A stretch of 30,461 nt of DNA from Oscillospiraceae bacterium (GTDB lineage: Bacteria > Bacillota_A > Clostridia > Oscillospirales > Oscillospiraceae), in contig SVLA01000006.1 of NCBI GenBank assembly GCA_015068175.1, positions 1-30,461 on the forward strand. The letters are read 5' to 3'. The notes beneath the pieces are model-generated. The model saw nothing but the letters and a program-made list of their open reading frames with translations. It was not told the origin of the DNA and did not search any database. Positions 1 through 9,802 of this stretch are shown here, in pieces. How positions within the stretch are numbered: position 1 is the first letter of the stretch; every line of letters begins with the position of its first letter. The translations under genes and the position numbers were made by a program.

Positions 1-954
1 GTGCAGCTCGGAACCCATCATTTCGTTGACCAGGATGGTGCCGTTGATGGTATTCTCGGCAGCCTCATGGGCCAGTTCCATATGCTCGGGACGGACGCCC
101 AGCAGGATCTCGCAGGAGGAAATACCCTTGGCCTTCAGCAACTGGCCGTTTTCGCCGTCCACTTCGATCTTGGCGCCGAAGGGGGTGACGTAGTACTTGC
201 CGTTCTCCAGCAGCAGATTCGTGCGGATGATGTTCATCTTGGGCGCGCCGATAAACTCCGCGACGAACAGATTGTGGGGCTCCTCGAAGACTTCCTCGGG
301 GGAGCCGACCTGCTGGATGAAGCCGTCCTTCATGATGACGATGCGGTCACCCAGGGTCATGGCCTCGGTCTGGTCGTGGGTGACGTAGATGAAGGTGGTA
401 TCCAACTGCTGACGCAGCAGAATGATCTCAGCGCGCATCTGGTTACGCAGCTTGGCATCCAGGTTGGACAGCGGTTCGTCCATCAGGAAGACCTTGGACT
501 CACGGACCATGGCGCGGCCGATGGCCACACGCTGACGCTGACCGCCGGACAGCGCCCGGGGCTTTCTGGTCAGGTACTCGGTGATGCCCAGGACCTCAGC
601 GGCCCGGGTGACCCGCTCGTAGACCTCTTCCTGGGGCACCTTCTTCAGGCGCAGGGAGAAGGCCATGTTCTCGAACACGGTCAGGTGGGGGTACAGCGCG
701 TAGTTCTGGAAGACCATGGCGATGTTGCGGTCACGGGGCTGCAGGTCGTTGACGACCACGCCATCAATCTCCACGGTGCCGCCGGAAATGTCTTCCAGAC
801 CTGCGATCATACGCAGGGTGGTGGACTTGCCGCAGCCGGAGGGGCCGACGAAAACGATGAATTCCTTATCGGCGATGTCCAGATTGAAATCCTGGACCGC
901 TACGGTATCCTTACCGTAGACTTTCTTGACATTCGTTAATTTTACACTAGCCAT
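1..954 (-). CDS. Carbohydrate ABC transporter ATP-binding protein, MsmK/UgpC/MalK type (3' end beyond window)
   Basis: This is the ATPase that powers sugar uptake through a MalFG-type permease pair on the cytoplasmic membrane. The sequence shows 318 codons with the C-terminus cut by the window edge. Walker A is GPSGCGKST (about 37-45), the Q-loop follows, the signature LSGGQ is at 135-139, Walker B ends in DEP (D159, E160), and the switch histidine is H193 in VTHDQ. The start of a C-terminal TOBE-like regulatory domain follows. The ATG at 954 has an AGAGGAAG site 7 bases upstream and lies 12 bases after the MalG-type stop, so it is the distal gene of the transporter operon. In Firmicutes such ATPases are often shared by several importers (family knowledge). 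This one could also energise the ATPase-less importer at 22-27 kb, which is inference. Confidence 0.95.
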   Translation of the reverse strand, partial: MASVKLTNVKKVYGKDTVAVQDFNLDIADKEFIVFVGPSGCGKSTTLRMIAGLEDISGGTVEIDGVVVNDLQPRDRNIAMVFQNYALYPHLTVFENMAFSLRLKKVPQEEVYERVTRAAEVLGITEYLTRKPRALSGGQRQRVAIGRAMVRESKVFLMDEPLSNLDAKLRNQMRAEIILLRQQLDTTFIYVTHDQTEAMTLGDRIVIMKDGFIQQVGSPEEVFEEPHNLFVAEFIGAPKMNIIRTNLLLENGKYYVTPFGAKIEVDGENGQLLKAKGISSCEILLGVRPEHMELAHEAAENTINGTILVNEMMGSELH

Positions 955-966
955 AATTTCTTCCTC

Positions 967-1854
967 TTATCCTTTCACTGCGCCGCCGGTGACGCCTTCA
1001 ACATAGTACTTCTGCAGCAGCAGGAACACGATGGTGACGGGAACGGCCACCACAACGCCTGCGGCACAGAACATCGTATAATGCGTATTGACCATGGTCT
1101 TGGAGAGCCATTCATACATACCTACGGCCACGCTCATGCCGGCGCTGTTCTCATGGATGATGTACATAGCGGTCATGAAGTCGCCCCAGGGGGCCATGAA
1201 GCCCATCAGAATGGTGTAGATGACAATGGAGCCGGACAGGGGCATGATGACCTTGTAGAACACCTGCAGACGGGTTGCGCCGTCCACCCGGGCTGCCTCG
1301 TCCAGGGTCTTGGGAATGGTATCAAAGAAACCCTTAGACACATAATATCCCATACCGGAGGAAGCGCAGTAGACGATAACCAGTCCCACCGGGGCCATTT
1401 CCATGGTCAGGCCCAGGTCGGAGAAGACCTTGTAGATCAAGATCATAGTCAAAAAACCCGGGAACATACCCAACACCAACATAAAGTTCATCAGGGTCTT
1501 TCTGCCCTTAAAACGCAGACGAGACAAGGTGTAGCTCATTGCCAGAACAAAGAACGTCTGAAAGAACGCGGTGGCCACGCCCATCAGTGCGGTATTCTTG
1601 AACCAAACCAGGAAATCGGTTTCCGTAAACAAGCGAATATAGTTGCCGAAGCCAAAGATCTCAGGGAAAAGTTCGCCATCCATTGCTTTGGTATTGACCT
1701 TGAAGGACTCCATCACAATACCAAAGAAGGGGAACAGCCAGACAACGGTGATGACGATCAGGGCCAGGTAGGCAAAGAAGTTGCCGATGCATCTGCTGGC
1801 CCGGGTGCCAACACCGGTCTTGCGAATGGAGGGGGCGGAATTTTGTGTCATCAT
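967..1854 (-). CDS. Sugar ABC transporter permease, MalG/GanQ type
   Basis: This is an integral membrane half of a CUT1-family sugar importer that translocates oligosaccharide delivered by the binding lipoprotein. The 295-residue protein has about six hydrophobic segments. It carries the conserved cytoplasmic EAA loop (EAARVDGA, followed by the invariant G and P-x-x-P-type continuation) that docks on the ATPase, and it ends in the usual GGAVKG tail. Length is normal for MalG. The start is the first of two tandem ATG codons. The AGGAGG site lies inside the end of the upstream gene, and the ATGA overlap with that gene's TGA indicates translational coupling. The substrate cannot be read from the permease; the neighbouring galactanase and binding protein suggest galacto- or malto-oligosaccharides. 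Confidence 0.93.
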   Translation of the reverse strand: MMTQNSAPSIRKTGVGTRASRCIGNFFAYLALIVITVVWLFPFFGIVMESFKVNTKAMDGELFPEIFGFGNYIRLFTETDFLVWFKNTALMGVATAFFQTFFVLAMSYTLSRLRFKGRKTLMNFMLVLGMFPGFLTMILIYKVFSDLGLTMEMAPVGLVIVYCASSGMGYYVSKGFFDTIPKTLDEAARVDGATRLQVFYKVIMPLSGSIVIYTILMGFMAPWGDFMTAMYIIHENSAGMSVAVGMYEWLSKTMVNTHYTMFCAAGVVVAVPVTIVFLLLQKYYVEGVTGGAVKG

Positions 1855-3422
1855 TGGAAATCCTCCTCATTCTTGGTAGAAGGAATCACGTTATACACAA
1901 TCAGAGACAGGAAGGCGCAGACTGCAAAGATCAGAATGCCCACCACAGAGGCGCTGTAGTATCTGGACTCGGTGCTGCCCAGAGTCATCTTGAACAGCCA
2001 GGTGATCAACAAGTCCGTATGGCCTACAACAGCGCCTCCCACAGAACCGACGTCGGTATTGATGGGGTTGCCACCTGTCAGCAGGTAGATAACGTTGAAG
2101 TTGTTCAGGTTGCCCACAAAGCTGGTCAGCAGAGAAGGACCGGTGACAAACAGCATATAGGGCAGCGTAATGCGCACGTACTGCTGCCAGGCGGAAGCAC
2201 CGTCCACACGAGAGGACTCGTAGAGGTCAGCAGGGATATTCATCAGAATACCGGTGGCCTGCAGCATCACATAAGGAATGCCAATCCAAATGTTGACAAT
2301 GACCAGCAGAATCTTAGCGGAAGTGGGGTTTGCCCACAGGGAAAGCTGATTTGCAGCCACCATGGACTCAGGCAGCCAGCCCATGTCATAGATCAACTCG
2401 CCGATGATACCGGAGGAGTCGAATAGCTTGGAAACATACAGCAGGGAAACAAACTGAGGAATGGCAATGGTCATGACCAGAGCAGTTCTCCAGAACTTTT
2501 TGAACTTGATGCCCTTTTTGTTGATTAGAATAGCCACAAACATGCCCAGGAAGTAGTTGGTGAAGGTAGCAAAGAAGGACCACATCAGCGTCCATCCCAG
2601 AATCTCGCCAAAAGCCAGGCCCAGGCCGCCGTTACCGAAATTGAACAGTTCATTAAAATGGTCCCAACCCACCCAACTGAACAGATTGGAGTATCCGTCG
2701 TTGGAGGCATCGTAGCTGGTGAAAGCCACCAAAACCATGTAAATGATGGGCAGGACAGTAAACACCATAATGCCTGTCAACGGTAGAGCCAGCAGGGTCT
2801 TGTGGAACTGATCGTCCACCAGAGACTTCAGGTCGTCCTTGCCGCTCTTGACCTTGCGGCCGGAAGCGGTGATGTCCATGCAGATGCGGCACTGCTTGAC
2901 CTGCAGACGCCAGGTCCAAATGAATCCGATAATGAACACGATGGTCAGCAGGCCATAGAGCATGACCTTAACGGAGTCATCGCCAGACACCCACACTTCG
3001 GTATCCAACAGCTCATTGTAAACAAACTTACCCTGGACAGTACCAACGGTCTCGCCGGTCTGAAACCAGTTGCCCTTAGCCAGCCAGTAAGAGCCGCCGT
3101 TGGGGATGATGAACATATAGGCTATGAATACAACCTCAAACAGCAAAAACAGAAGGCCACGGAGGATCTGACCATGGAACAGGTTGCCGAAGCCAAAGAT
3201 CAGGAAGGAAATCTTGACGGCCCAGTTACCTTTGGCGAAGGTGGTGACAATGTCGACGACCTCATTTTTGATCGCGATGCCGCAGTTCTTGATGAAATTC
3301 CAAATCAGCAGGAACAACTTTACGAACCAGCCGGGAATCGCGCAGAAGAACAGTTTGAGATTGTATACAAATGCTGCAAACTTACCCAGCTTCAAATACT
3401 CTAAATCGCTTAATCTCTTCAT
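1851..3422 (-). CDS. Sugar ABC transporter permease, MalF/GanP type with N-terminal extension
   Basis: This is the partner permease of the MalG-type protein. At 523 residues it is longer than a simple 290-residue CUT1 permease. The first 200 residues add membrane segments and a periplasm-side loop, as in MalF-like proteins. The core from about residue 215 has six hydrophobic helices and an EAA loop (ESSRVDGASAW) near residue 400. It overlaps the MalG-type gene by 4 bases. The annotated ATG (MKRLSDLEY) has no close Shine-Dalgarno: the only strong one (AAGGAGG, 3457-3463) is 34 bases away with a small palindrome in between. No ATG, GTG or TTG in frame lies closer to that site before an upstream stop, so I kept this start. 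It follows the strong hairpin that ends the binding-protein message. Confidence 0.92.
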   Translation of the reverse strand: MKRLSDLEYLKLGKFAAFVYNLKLFFCAIPGWFVKLFLLIWNFIKNCGIAIKNEVVDIVTTFAKGNWAVKISFLIFGFGNLFHGQILRGLLFLLFEVVFIAYMFIIPNGGSYWLAKGNWFQTGETVGTVQGKFVYNELLDTEVWVSGDDSVKVMLYGLLTIVFIIGFIWTWRLQVKQCRICMDITASGRKVKSGKDDLKSLVDDQFHKTLLALPLTGIMVFTVLPIIYMVLVAFTSYDASNDGYSNLFSWVGWDHFNELFNFGNGGLGLAFGEILGWTLMWSFFATFTNYFLGMFVAILINKKGIKFKKFWRTALVMTIAIPQFVSLLYVSKLFDSSGIIGELIYDMGWLPESMVAANQLSLWANPTSAKILLVIVNIWIGIPYVMLQATGILMNIPADLYESSRVDGASAWQQYVRITLPYMLFVTGPSLLTSFVGNLNNFNVIYLLTGGNPINTDVGSVGGAVVGHTDLLITWLFKMTLGSTESRYYSASVVGILIFAVCAFLSLIVYNVIPSTKNEEDFQ

Positions 3423-3432
3423 AATAGTAAAA

Positions 3433-3463
3433 TATAAACCGAGTTTATACTGCTAACCTCCTT
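3433..3463 (-). promoter_or_regulatory. Distant Shine-Dalgarno plus palindrome before the MalF-type gene
   Basis: AAGGAGG (minus strand, 3457-3463) is the only good ribosome site before the MalF-type ATG at 3422. The gap is 34 bases, against the usual 5-9. A palindrome with 7-base arms (TATAAAC, loop of 3, GTTTATA; 3433-3449) sits between them. Folding would shorten the effective distance, which is inference. No alternative start codon in frame explains the site. Confidence 0.5.
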
Positions 3464-3473
3464 GCTTAATATC

Positions 3474-3540
3474 AAAAAAGGCATCGTTTGCCCGTACACA
3501 AGACAACTGTTATTCTTGTACGCAGGCTAACAATGCCTTT
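3474..3540 (-). terminator. Strong intrinsic terminator between binding-protein gene and permease genes
   Basis: Long imperfect inverted repeat: left arm 3477-3502 and right arm 3515-3540 pair over about 24 positions with only a few mismatches. It is followed on the minus strand by six T residues (3474-3479). It lies downstream of the binding-protein stop and upstream of the permease start. Partial termination here would give more binding protein than permease, a common arrangement in ABC sugar operons. Confidence 0.85.
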
Positions 3541-3553
3541 GCATGAAGGGACG

Positions 3554-3571
3554 GGGGGCCAAGAGGCCCCC
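3554..3571. other. GC-rich hairpin after the binding-protein stop
   Basis: GGGGGCC and GGCCCCC arms (7 bp) with loop AAGA. It lies between the stop of the binding-protein gene and the larger terminator hairpin. No T-tract follows on either strand, so it is more likely an mRNA-stabilising structure or an auxiliary part of the terminator region than a terminator itself. Confidence 0.6.
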
Positions 3572-3593
3572 ACAGCCCTCAGTTCATATTCAA

Positions 3594-5162
3594 TTACTCA
3601 GCGGGAACCAGGATGATCTCGGCGGTCTCGTTGTTCTCGCCCAGAACCAGTCTGATGTAATACTTGCCGTCGGCCTCAACCTTGTAGTTGGGTTTGTCGG
3701 ACAGAGGAATGCTCTTGTCAGCATTGGCAGTGTTGTCACCGAAGGCAACCTTCCAGTCCATGCCCTGGCGGACCTTGAACTCAGTGCCGGCAGTCAGTTC
3801 AAAAGCCTCAACGGAGGTCCAGGTGCCAGCGGGATCTTCCTTCATCTCGAAGTCGGTACCCCAGCCAGTATTCTTGATGCCACCGATAACGGTGAAAGCA
3901 CGTCTCTGCTCGGGAGTCAGGGACAGGTAAGCATCGATCGCAGCCTTGTAGTTGTCCAAGCCAGCCTGCAGAGCAGCATCGTCAGCGGCATTCTTGGCAA
4001 CAGCACCCAGGGCGCTGGAGTTATCCCAGTAAACACCGGCGATCTGGCCCTGAGGAGTAGCGAAAGCATTCTGAGCAGCCAGAGCGGCCAGAGACAGGTT
4101 GGCCTGGACAGCCTCGGAAGCCTGAGCCTTCAGGTTGGAGGGACCCCACTGGAAGGAGGCATAGCGCTGAGACTGGCACTCCTCGTTGGTCAGGTACTGA
4201 GCCAGCAGGGACAGGACGGCGCCGCGCTTGCCGTCGGTCTGGGGTTTAACACCCATCAGCTTGTTGCCGGAGTAGGAACCCAACTGGTAGGTCTTGCCGT
4301 CAACGGTGAAGGAAGGCAGCTTGGTAGCGCCCAGGTTCTCGCCGAAGTGATCGGCAGCAGCAGTAGCATTCCAGATACCGGTAACAACAACACCGGCGTC
4401 GGTGAAGATATCAGCGTTGGAATCGTAGCAGGTGGACTTGGCCAGAATCTGCATACCCTTCATGGCGATCATGCCAGCCTCGGAATTGAAGGTGTCGTCA
4501 ACGGAAACGAAATCGCCGTTCTCGTTGGTGGTCCAGTTGGTGTGGCAGCCGGTAGCGAAGAAGAAGGAAGCAACATACCAGCCGTTCTCCAGAGCGAAAC
4601 GGAACTTCTTGTTATTGGCCTCGCACTTGGCAACGATGGCAGCCAGGTCCAGAGCCTCTTCCTCGGAGATGATGGACTTGTCGTAATACATGTAGTAGCC
4701 GTTGTCAGAGGTCATGGGGTAGGCATACAGCGTGCCAGCCACAGTACCGGCAGCAACGGAACCGGCGTCATTGTTCGCAGTAATGGTAGCAGCAGCGCCC
4801 TTGCCCAGAGGCAGCAGAGCGGAAGCCTGCACCAGGCGGGCCAACTGGTCCTGAGCGAAGCAGTAGATGTCGGGAGCGGAAGCGACGTCAGCCAGAACCT
4901 GAGAACCGGCATTGGCCTCGGAAACGCCCTCAATCTGGGCCTCGATCACGATGCCCTGGCCGTTGGTCTTGTTGAACTCAGCGATCTGGTCCTTGAACTG
5001 GTCAGCAACGCCTTCGCTCTCAGAAACCCACATGGTGATCTTGTAAGTACCGGACAGGTCAACGTTGTCGTTGCCTTCGGTGGGGTTGGTGGTGCTGGGG
5101 GCGCAGGCAGCCATGGACAGGACCATCGCCAGAACCAGCAGCAATGCAAAGATCTTCTTCAT
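3594..5162 (-). CDS. Sugar ABC transporter solute-binding lipoprotein with C-terminal SusE/F-like module
   Basis: Extracellular lipid-anchored receptor that captures oligosaccharide for the adjacent permeases. It has a type II signal peptide (MKKIF... lipobox SMAAC, lipidated Cys20), then a Thr/Asn/Pro linker. A family-1 (MalE/GanS-like) binding-protein fold spans about 40-420. The last 100 residues form an additional beta-rich module with an EFKVRQGMDWKVAFGD stretch. This resembles the small starch-binding modules of SusE/SusF and of some gut Firmicute amylases. At 522 residues it is about 100 longer than a plain MalE-type receptor, consistent with that extra module. The ATG has an AGGAGG site 8 bases upstream. 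It has its own promoter and long leader, and a terminator after the stop. The ligand is uncertain: the GH53 neighbour argues for galactan fragments, the C-terminal module for alpha-glucans. Confidence 0.92.
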   Translation of the reverse strand: MKKIFALLLVLAMVLSMAACAPSTTNPTEGNDNVDLSGTYKITMWVSESEGVADQFKDQIAEFNKTNGQGIVIEAQIEGVSEANAGSQVLADVASAPDIYCFAQDQLARLVQASALLPLGKGAAATITANNDAGSVAAGTVAGTLYAYPMTSDNGYYMYYDKSIISEEEALDLAAIVAKCEANNKKFRFALENGWYVASFFFATGCHTNWTTNENGDFVSVDDTFNSEAGMIAMKGMQILAKSTCYDSNADIFTDAGVVVTGIWNATAAADHFGENLGATKLPSFTVDGKTYQLGSYSGNKLMGVKPQTDGKRGAVLSLLAQYLTNEECQSQRYASFQWGPSNLKAQASEAVQANLSLAALAAQNAFATPQGQIAGVYWDNSSALGAVAKNAADDAALQAGLDNYKAAIDAYLSLTPEQRRAFTVIGGIKNTGWGTDFEMKEDPAGTWTSVEAFELTAGTEFKVRQGMDWKVAFGDNTANADKSIPLSDKPNYKVEADGKYYIRLVLGENNETAEIILVPAE

Positions 5163-5164
5163 TG

Positions 5165-5275
5165 TTATCCTCCTAATAAATTTTGGTTTTGGATATTTTG
5201 ATCTCCGGCGGCGGGAGCGGACCGGCGGACGCCGCGGTGTGGACTCCGAAAAGAGCCACGCGGCAAGGTCCTCAT
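5165..5275 (-). other. Possible 36-codon leader ORF in the binding-protein 5' UTR
   Basis: An ATG at 5273-5275, immediately after the leader hairpins, opens a frame of 36 sense codons, Arg- and Pro-rich. Its TAA (5165-5167) lies inside the ribosome-site region and two bases before the binding-protein ATG. That spacing would allow translational coupling. Its own start has only a weak, distant AAGG, and its base composition looks like leader rather than coding DNA, so it may be chance. Confidence 0.2.
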
Positions 5276-5278
5276 GAT

Positions 5279-5326
5279 GCGTTCTGTTTCCTTAGAAACA
5301 GAACGCAAATCAGGGCCCTGATTTGC
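5279..5326 (-). promoter_or_regulatory. Tandem perfect hairpins in the binding-protein mRNA leader
   Basis: Two strong stem-loops sit side by side in the roughly 230-base leader. One is a 22-base perfect palindrome (5305-5326, arms GCAAATCAGGG / CCCTGATTTGC). The other is a 12-bp perfect stem with a 4-base loop (5279-5306, arms GCGTTCTGTTTC / GAAACAGAACGC). They share two bases (5305-5306). Neither is followed by a T-tract, so they are not ordinary terminators. Roles in mRNA stability or in a conditional leader switch are possible. No known riboswitch class was recognised. Confidence 0.55.
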
Positions 5327-5397
5327 GGCTCTTCAGCGGATCCCGGACCGGGGCAGCCTGACAGCATGCTCCGAACAGACGGAAATCTACGTCTAGC

Positions 5398-5426
5398 AGT
5401 ATATCGTATTTTAACCAAAAAGTCAA
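5398..5426 (-). promoter_or_regulatory. SigA-type promoter for the sugar ABC transporter operon
   Basis: On the minus strand, TTGACT (5421-5426), 17-bp spacer, TATACT (5398-5403). Transcription would begin near 5391, giving a leader of about 230 bases before the binding-protein ATG. The remainder of the gap 5163-5484 holds the leader hairpins, the possible leader ORF and the galactanase terminator. Confidence 0.85.
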
Positions 5427-5434
5427 GAGTGGGC

Positions 5435-5473
5435 AAAAAAATACGTGCATATTCACCAAAATACGCACGCATT
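5435..5473 (-). terminator. Intrinsic terminator of the galactanase gene
   Basis: A 14-bp stem (including two G-U pairs) with a 6-base loop spans 5440-5473, followed on the minus strand by a T-run (plus-strand A residues 5435-5440). It starts 12 bases after the galactanase stop and ends just upstream of the -35 box of the next promoter, so it separates the galactanase message from the transporter operon. Confidence 0.85.
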
Positions 5474-5484
5474 TTTTCGGTTTC

Positions 5485-7561
<2,077 letters not shown>

Positions 7562-7594
7562 CTTTCTGTATTGAACGGAGAGAGGTGCATCCCT

Positions 7595-8971
7595 ATGAAA
7601 GCAAAAAAAGGTTTGAAGATCACATTATTGGTCCTTCTGGCGGTGTTGGTGGTATTCGGCGCCGTGTTGGGCGGACTGCTGATCTATTCCAAAAATTACA
7701 GCATCCCGGAGCAGGCGGCCACCATCCAAAACACCACCGGCCTGGTCCAGGCTTCCGGCCGCAGCTTGTATGACGCCGCCGGCAACCGGCTGGAACTCCA
7801 CGGCGTGAACGCCGGCCAGATCCTTCTGCAGGAAGGCTGGATGGGACCCTTCTCCCTGGAACCCATGAAGAATAAGGACGGCAGTTACGTCAAGGACAGC
7901 GACGGCAATATCCAGTATCCGGAGTTCACGGAAGAGCAATTCCGGCAGGGTCTGGCCTCCAACCCCAATCTGGCAGGTCACGATCTCGACGAGCTGATGG
8001 AATACTATTGGAACTGCTTCTTCACCGAAGAGGATTTCCGTATTGTTAAGGAAGAACTGGGTCTGAATACCATCCGGCTGCCCTTCTACTGGCGGAACAT
8101 CCTCAACGACGATTACTCCCCGAAGAGCGAGGAAGATGCCTTCGGCTATCTGGATTGGTTCATGTCCATAGCGGCCAAGTACGAAATCTATATCGTATTG
8201 GACCTCCACGGCGCGCCGGTGACCCAGAACGGCTACGAGCATTCCGGCAATTACACCGGCAAGCCGCTGCTGTGGGACGATCCGGCCGCTATGGATGCCA
8301 CGGCGGCGCTGTGGGACTACGTTTCCCAGCATTACACCCAGGTCCGGCCGGAGCTGGGCCAGTGGATCGCCACCTACGATCTGCTGAACGAACCCACCGG
8401 CTCTTTCGACGGCAGCACCAACAAGGCTTGTTGGGAACTGTACGACCGGATCTATGATCTGATCCGGGAAAACGGCGATGATCACGTCATCACCATGGAG
8501 GGCTGCTGGAGTTTCCACGCCCTGCCGGATCCCGCGCAGTACGGCTGGGAAAATGTGCAGTATGAATACCACTGGTACAACTGGTGGAGCAACATCCTGC
8601 CCTATGATCTGTTCTATGTGTACCAGGATATGAACAACATCGGCCGGGACTACGATGTGCCGGTGCTGATCGGTGAATTCACGCTGTTTGAGGACAAGGA
8701 AGCCTGGGCCGACGCTCTGGAAATGTATGACCAGCGGGGCTACAACTGGACCATCTGGAATTACAAGACCACCGTTACCGGCTGGTGGACCTCCTCCTGG
8801 GGCGTTTACACCTGCCAGATGAAGGCCATCACGGAGCAGGAGGACACCAAGTGCAACGTGGCCACCTGCACTTACGAGGAATTCATCGCCACCTGCGAAC
8901 TGACCCGGACGGAAAACTGCGTCACCGGCACGCTGTACGAGGTGCTGATGACTTACAAAGAAGGAAAATGA
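7595..8971 (+). CDS. GH5 glycoside hydrolase, membrane-anchored (exo-beta-1,3-glucanase-like motifs)
   Basis: Retaining beta-glycosidase held outside the membrane. It has 458 residues. A hydrophobic N-terminal segment (about 7-30) lacks a lipobox Cys and a clear signal-peptidase site, so it probably acts as an uncleaved anchor. The GH5 barrel follows, with HGVNAG, TIRLPFYWR and DLHGAPVTQNG strands. Acid/base is E266 in LLNEPT and nucleophile E361 in LIGEFT. The DLHGAP..QNG motif is shared with exo-beta-1,3-glucanase-type GH5 proteins, but GH5 covers many specificities (cellulose, mannan, mixed glucans), so the substrate is open. The ATG at 7595 has GAGAGAGGTG upstream; earlier in-frame starts lie within the promoter. 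It is divergent from and probably co-controlled with the galactanase. No hairpin terminator was seen after it, so read-through into the rubrerythrin gene is possible. Confidence 0.88.
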   Translation: MKAKKGLKITLLVLLAVLVVFGAVLGGLLIYSKNYSIPEQAATIQNTTGLVQASGRSLYDAAGNRLELHGVNAGQILLQEGWMGPFSLEPMKNKDGSYVKDSDGNIQYPEFTEEQFRQGLASNPNLAGHDLDELMEYYWNCFFTEEDFRIVKEELGLNTIRLPFYWRNILNDDYSPKSEEDAFGYLDWFMSIAAKYEIYIVLDLHGAPVTQNGYEHSGNYTGKPLLWDDPAAMDATAALWDYVSQHYTQVRPELGQWIATYDLLNEPTGSFDGSTNKACWELYDRIYDLIRENGDDHVITMEGCWSFHALPDPAQYGWENVQYEYHWYNWWSNILPYDLFYVYQDMNNIGRDYDVPVLIGEFTLFEDKEAWADALEMYDQRGYNWTIWNYKTTVTGWWTSSWGVYTCQMKAITEQEDTKCNVATCTYEEFIATCELTRTENCVTGTLYEVLMTYKEGK

Positions 8972-8994
8972 TCGTCCAGGGGCCGAATTCCCTA

Positions 8995-9023
8995 TTGAAA
9001 AAACGCACATACTTTGATATGAT
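8995..9023 (+). promoter_or_regulatory. SigA-type promoter of the rubrerythrin gene
   Basis: TTGAAA (8995-9000), 17-bp spacer, TATGAT (9018-9023), followed by AGGAGG (9041-9046) and the ATG at 9055. Confidence 0.8.
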
Positions 9024-9054
9024 GAACACACATCTTTTTTAGGAGGTTTTAACC

Positions 9055-9594
9055 ATGGCAAACAAGTATGCAGGCACCAAGACCGAGCAGAATCTGATGG
9101 CCGCGTTCGCCGGCGAATCCGAGGCCCGGAACAAGTACACCTATTTCGCATCCAAAGCCAAGAAGGAAGGCTACGAACAGATCGCCGCGCTGTTCCTGAA
9201 GACCGCTGAAAACGAGAAGGAACACGCCAAGCTGTGGTTCAAGGAGCTGAACGGCATCGGCAGCACCGCCGAGAACCTGGCTTCCGCCGCCGCGGGCGAA
9301 AACTACGAGTGGACGGATATGTATGCCGGCTTCGCGCAGGTGGCTGACGAGGAAGGCTTCCACGAGCTGGCCGCCAAGTTCCGTCTGGTGGCCGCCATTG
9401 AAAAGCACCACGAGGAGCGCTACCGCGCCCTGCTGAAGAATGTGGAGACCGCCCAGGTCTTCGAAAAGAGCGAAGTGAAGGTTTGGGAGTGCCGCAACTG
9501 CGGTCATATCGTTGTGGGCACCAAGGCCCCCGAAATGTGCCCCACCTGCGCCCATCCTCAGGCTTATTTCGAACTGCACGAGGAAAATTACTGA
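9055..9594 (+). CDS. rbr: Rubrerythrin
   Basis: Cytoplasmic non-haem iron peroxidase that reduces hydrogen peroxide in anaerobes, drawing electrons from rubredoxin-type donors. The 179-residue protein has the standard two-part layout. The N-terminal ferritin-like four-helix domain carries diiron ligands E21 (GESEAR) and E54/H57 (ENEKEH), with a second helix pair that includes the KHHEERY motif. The C-terminal rubredoxin-like domain has the four iron cysteines C146, C149, C162 and C165. An AGGAGG site lies 8 bases before ATG, and the gene has its own promoter and terminator, so it is monocistronic. It is unrelated to the flanking sugar genes and indicates a strictly anaerobic host with oxygen stress defence. 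Confidence 0.97.
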   Translation: MANKYAGTKTEQNLMAAFAGESEARNKYTYFASKAKKEGYEQIAALFLKTAENEKEHAKLWFKELNGIGSTAENLASAAAGENYEWTDMYAGFAQVADEEGFHELAAKFRLVAAIEKHHEERYRALLKNVETAQVFEKSEVKVWECRNCGHIVVGTKAPEMCPTCAHPQAYFELHEENY

Positions 9595-9605
9595 TCTCAA
9601 AAAGC

Positions 9606-9637
9606 GGACCGGCGCCGGGGTGGCGCCGGTCCTTTTT
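9606..9637 (+). terminator. Intrinsic terminator of the rubrerythrin gene
   Basis: Perfect 11-bp stem (GGACCGGCGCC / GGCGCCGGTCC), 5-base loop, then TTTTT, 12 bases after the stop codon. Confidence 0.95.
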
Positions 9638-9715
9638 CGACGGGAAAATAGTTCGTCCCATGCGGATTATACATTCAACTTGCACAAAATCCGTCGACGA
9701 ATCGCGGTAAAACTG

Positions 9716-9744
9716 TTGACAAGAATACCCGGTTACTCTATAAT
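9716..9744 (+). promoter_or_regulatory. Perfect consensus SigA promoter of the surface-protein gene
   Basis: TTGACA (9716-9721), 17-bp spacer, TATAAT (9739-9744): full match to both hexamers with optimal spacing. An imperfect 14-bp palindrome centred on CGTCGACG (9689-9702) lies just upstream and could be an operator. A short stem GATGC/GCATC (9755-9768) sits at the expected 5' end of the mRNA. Confidence 0.93.
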
Positions 9745-9802
9745 GATACCCGTAGATGCATGCGCATCACATACTATATTACATAGGAGAGGAACTAACA
9801 TT

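Noticed and set aside
5340..5484. Catabolite-control (CcpA) operator near the transporter promoter
   Set aside because: No sequence close to the cre consensus TGWAAACGNTWNCA was found by eye.
9595..9802. Possible small RNA gene between the rubrerythrin terminator and the surface-protein start
   Set aside because: The only promoter seen drives the surface protein, and no second terminator is present. The palindrome at 9689-9702 is better read as an operator.
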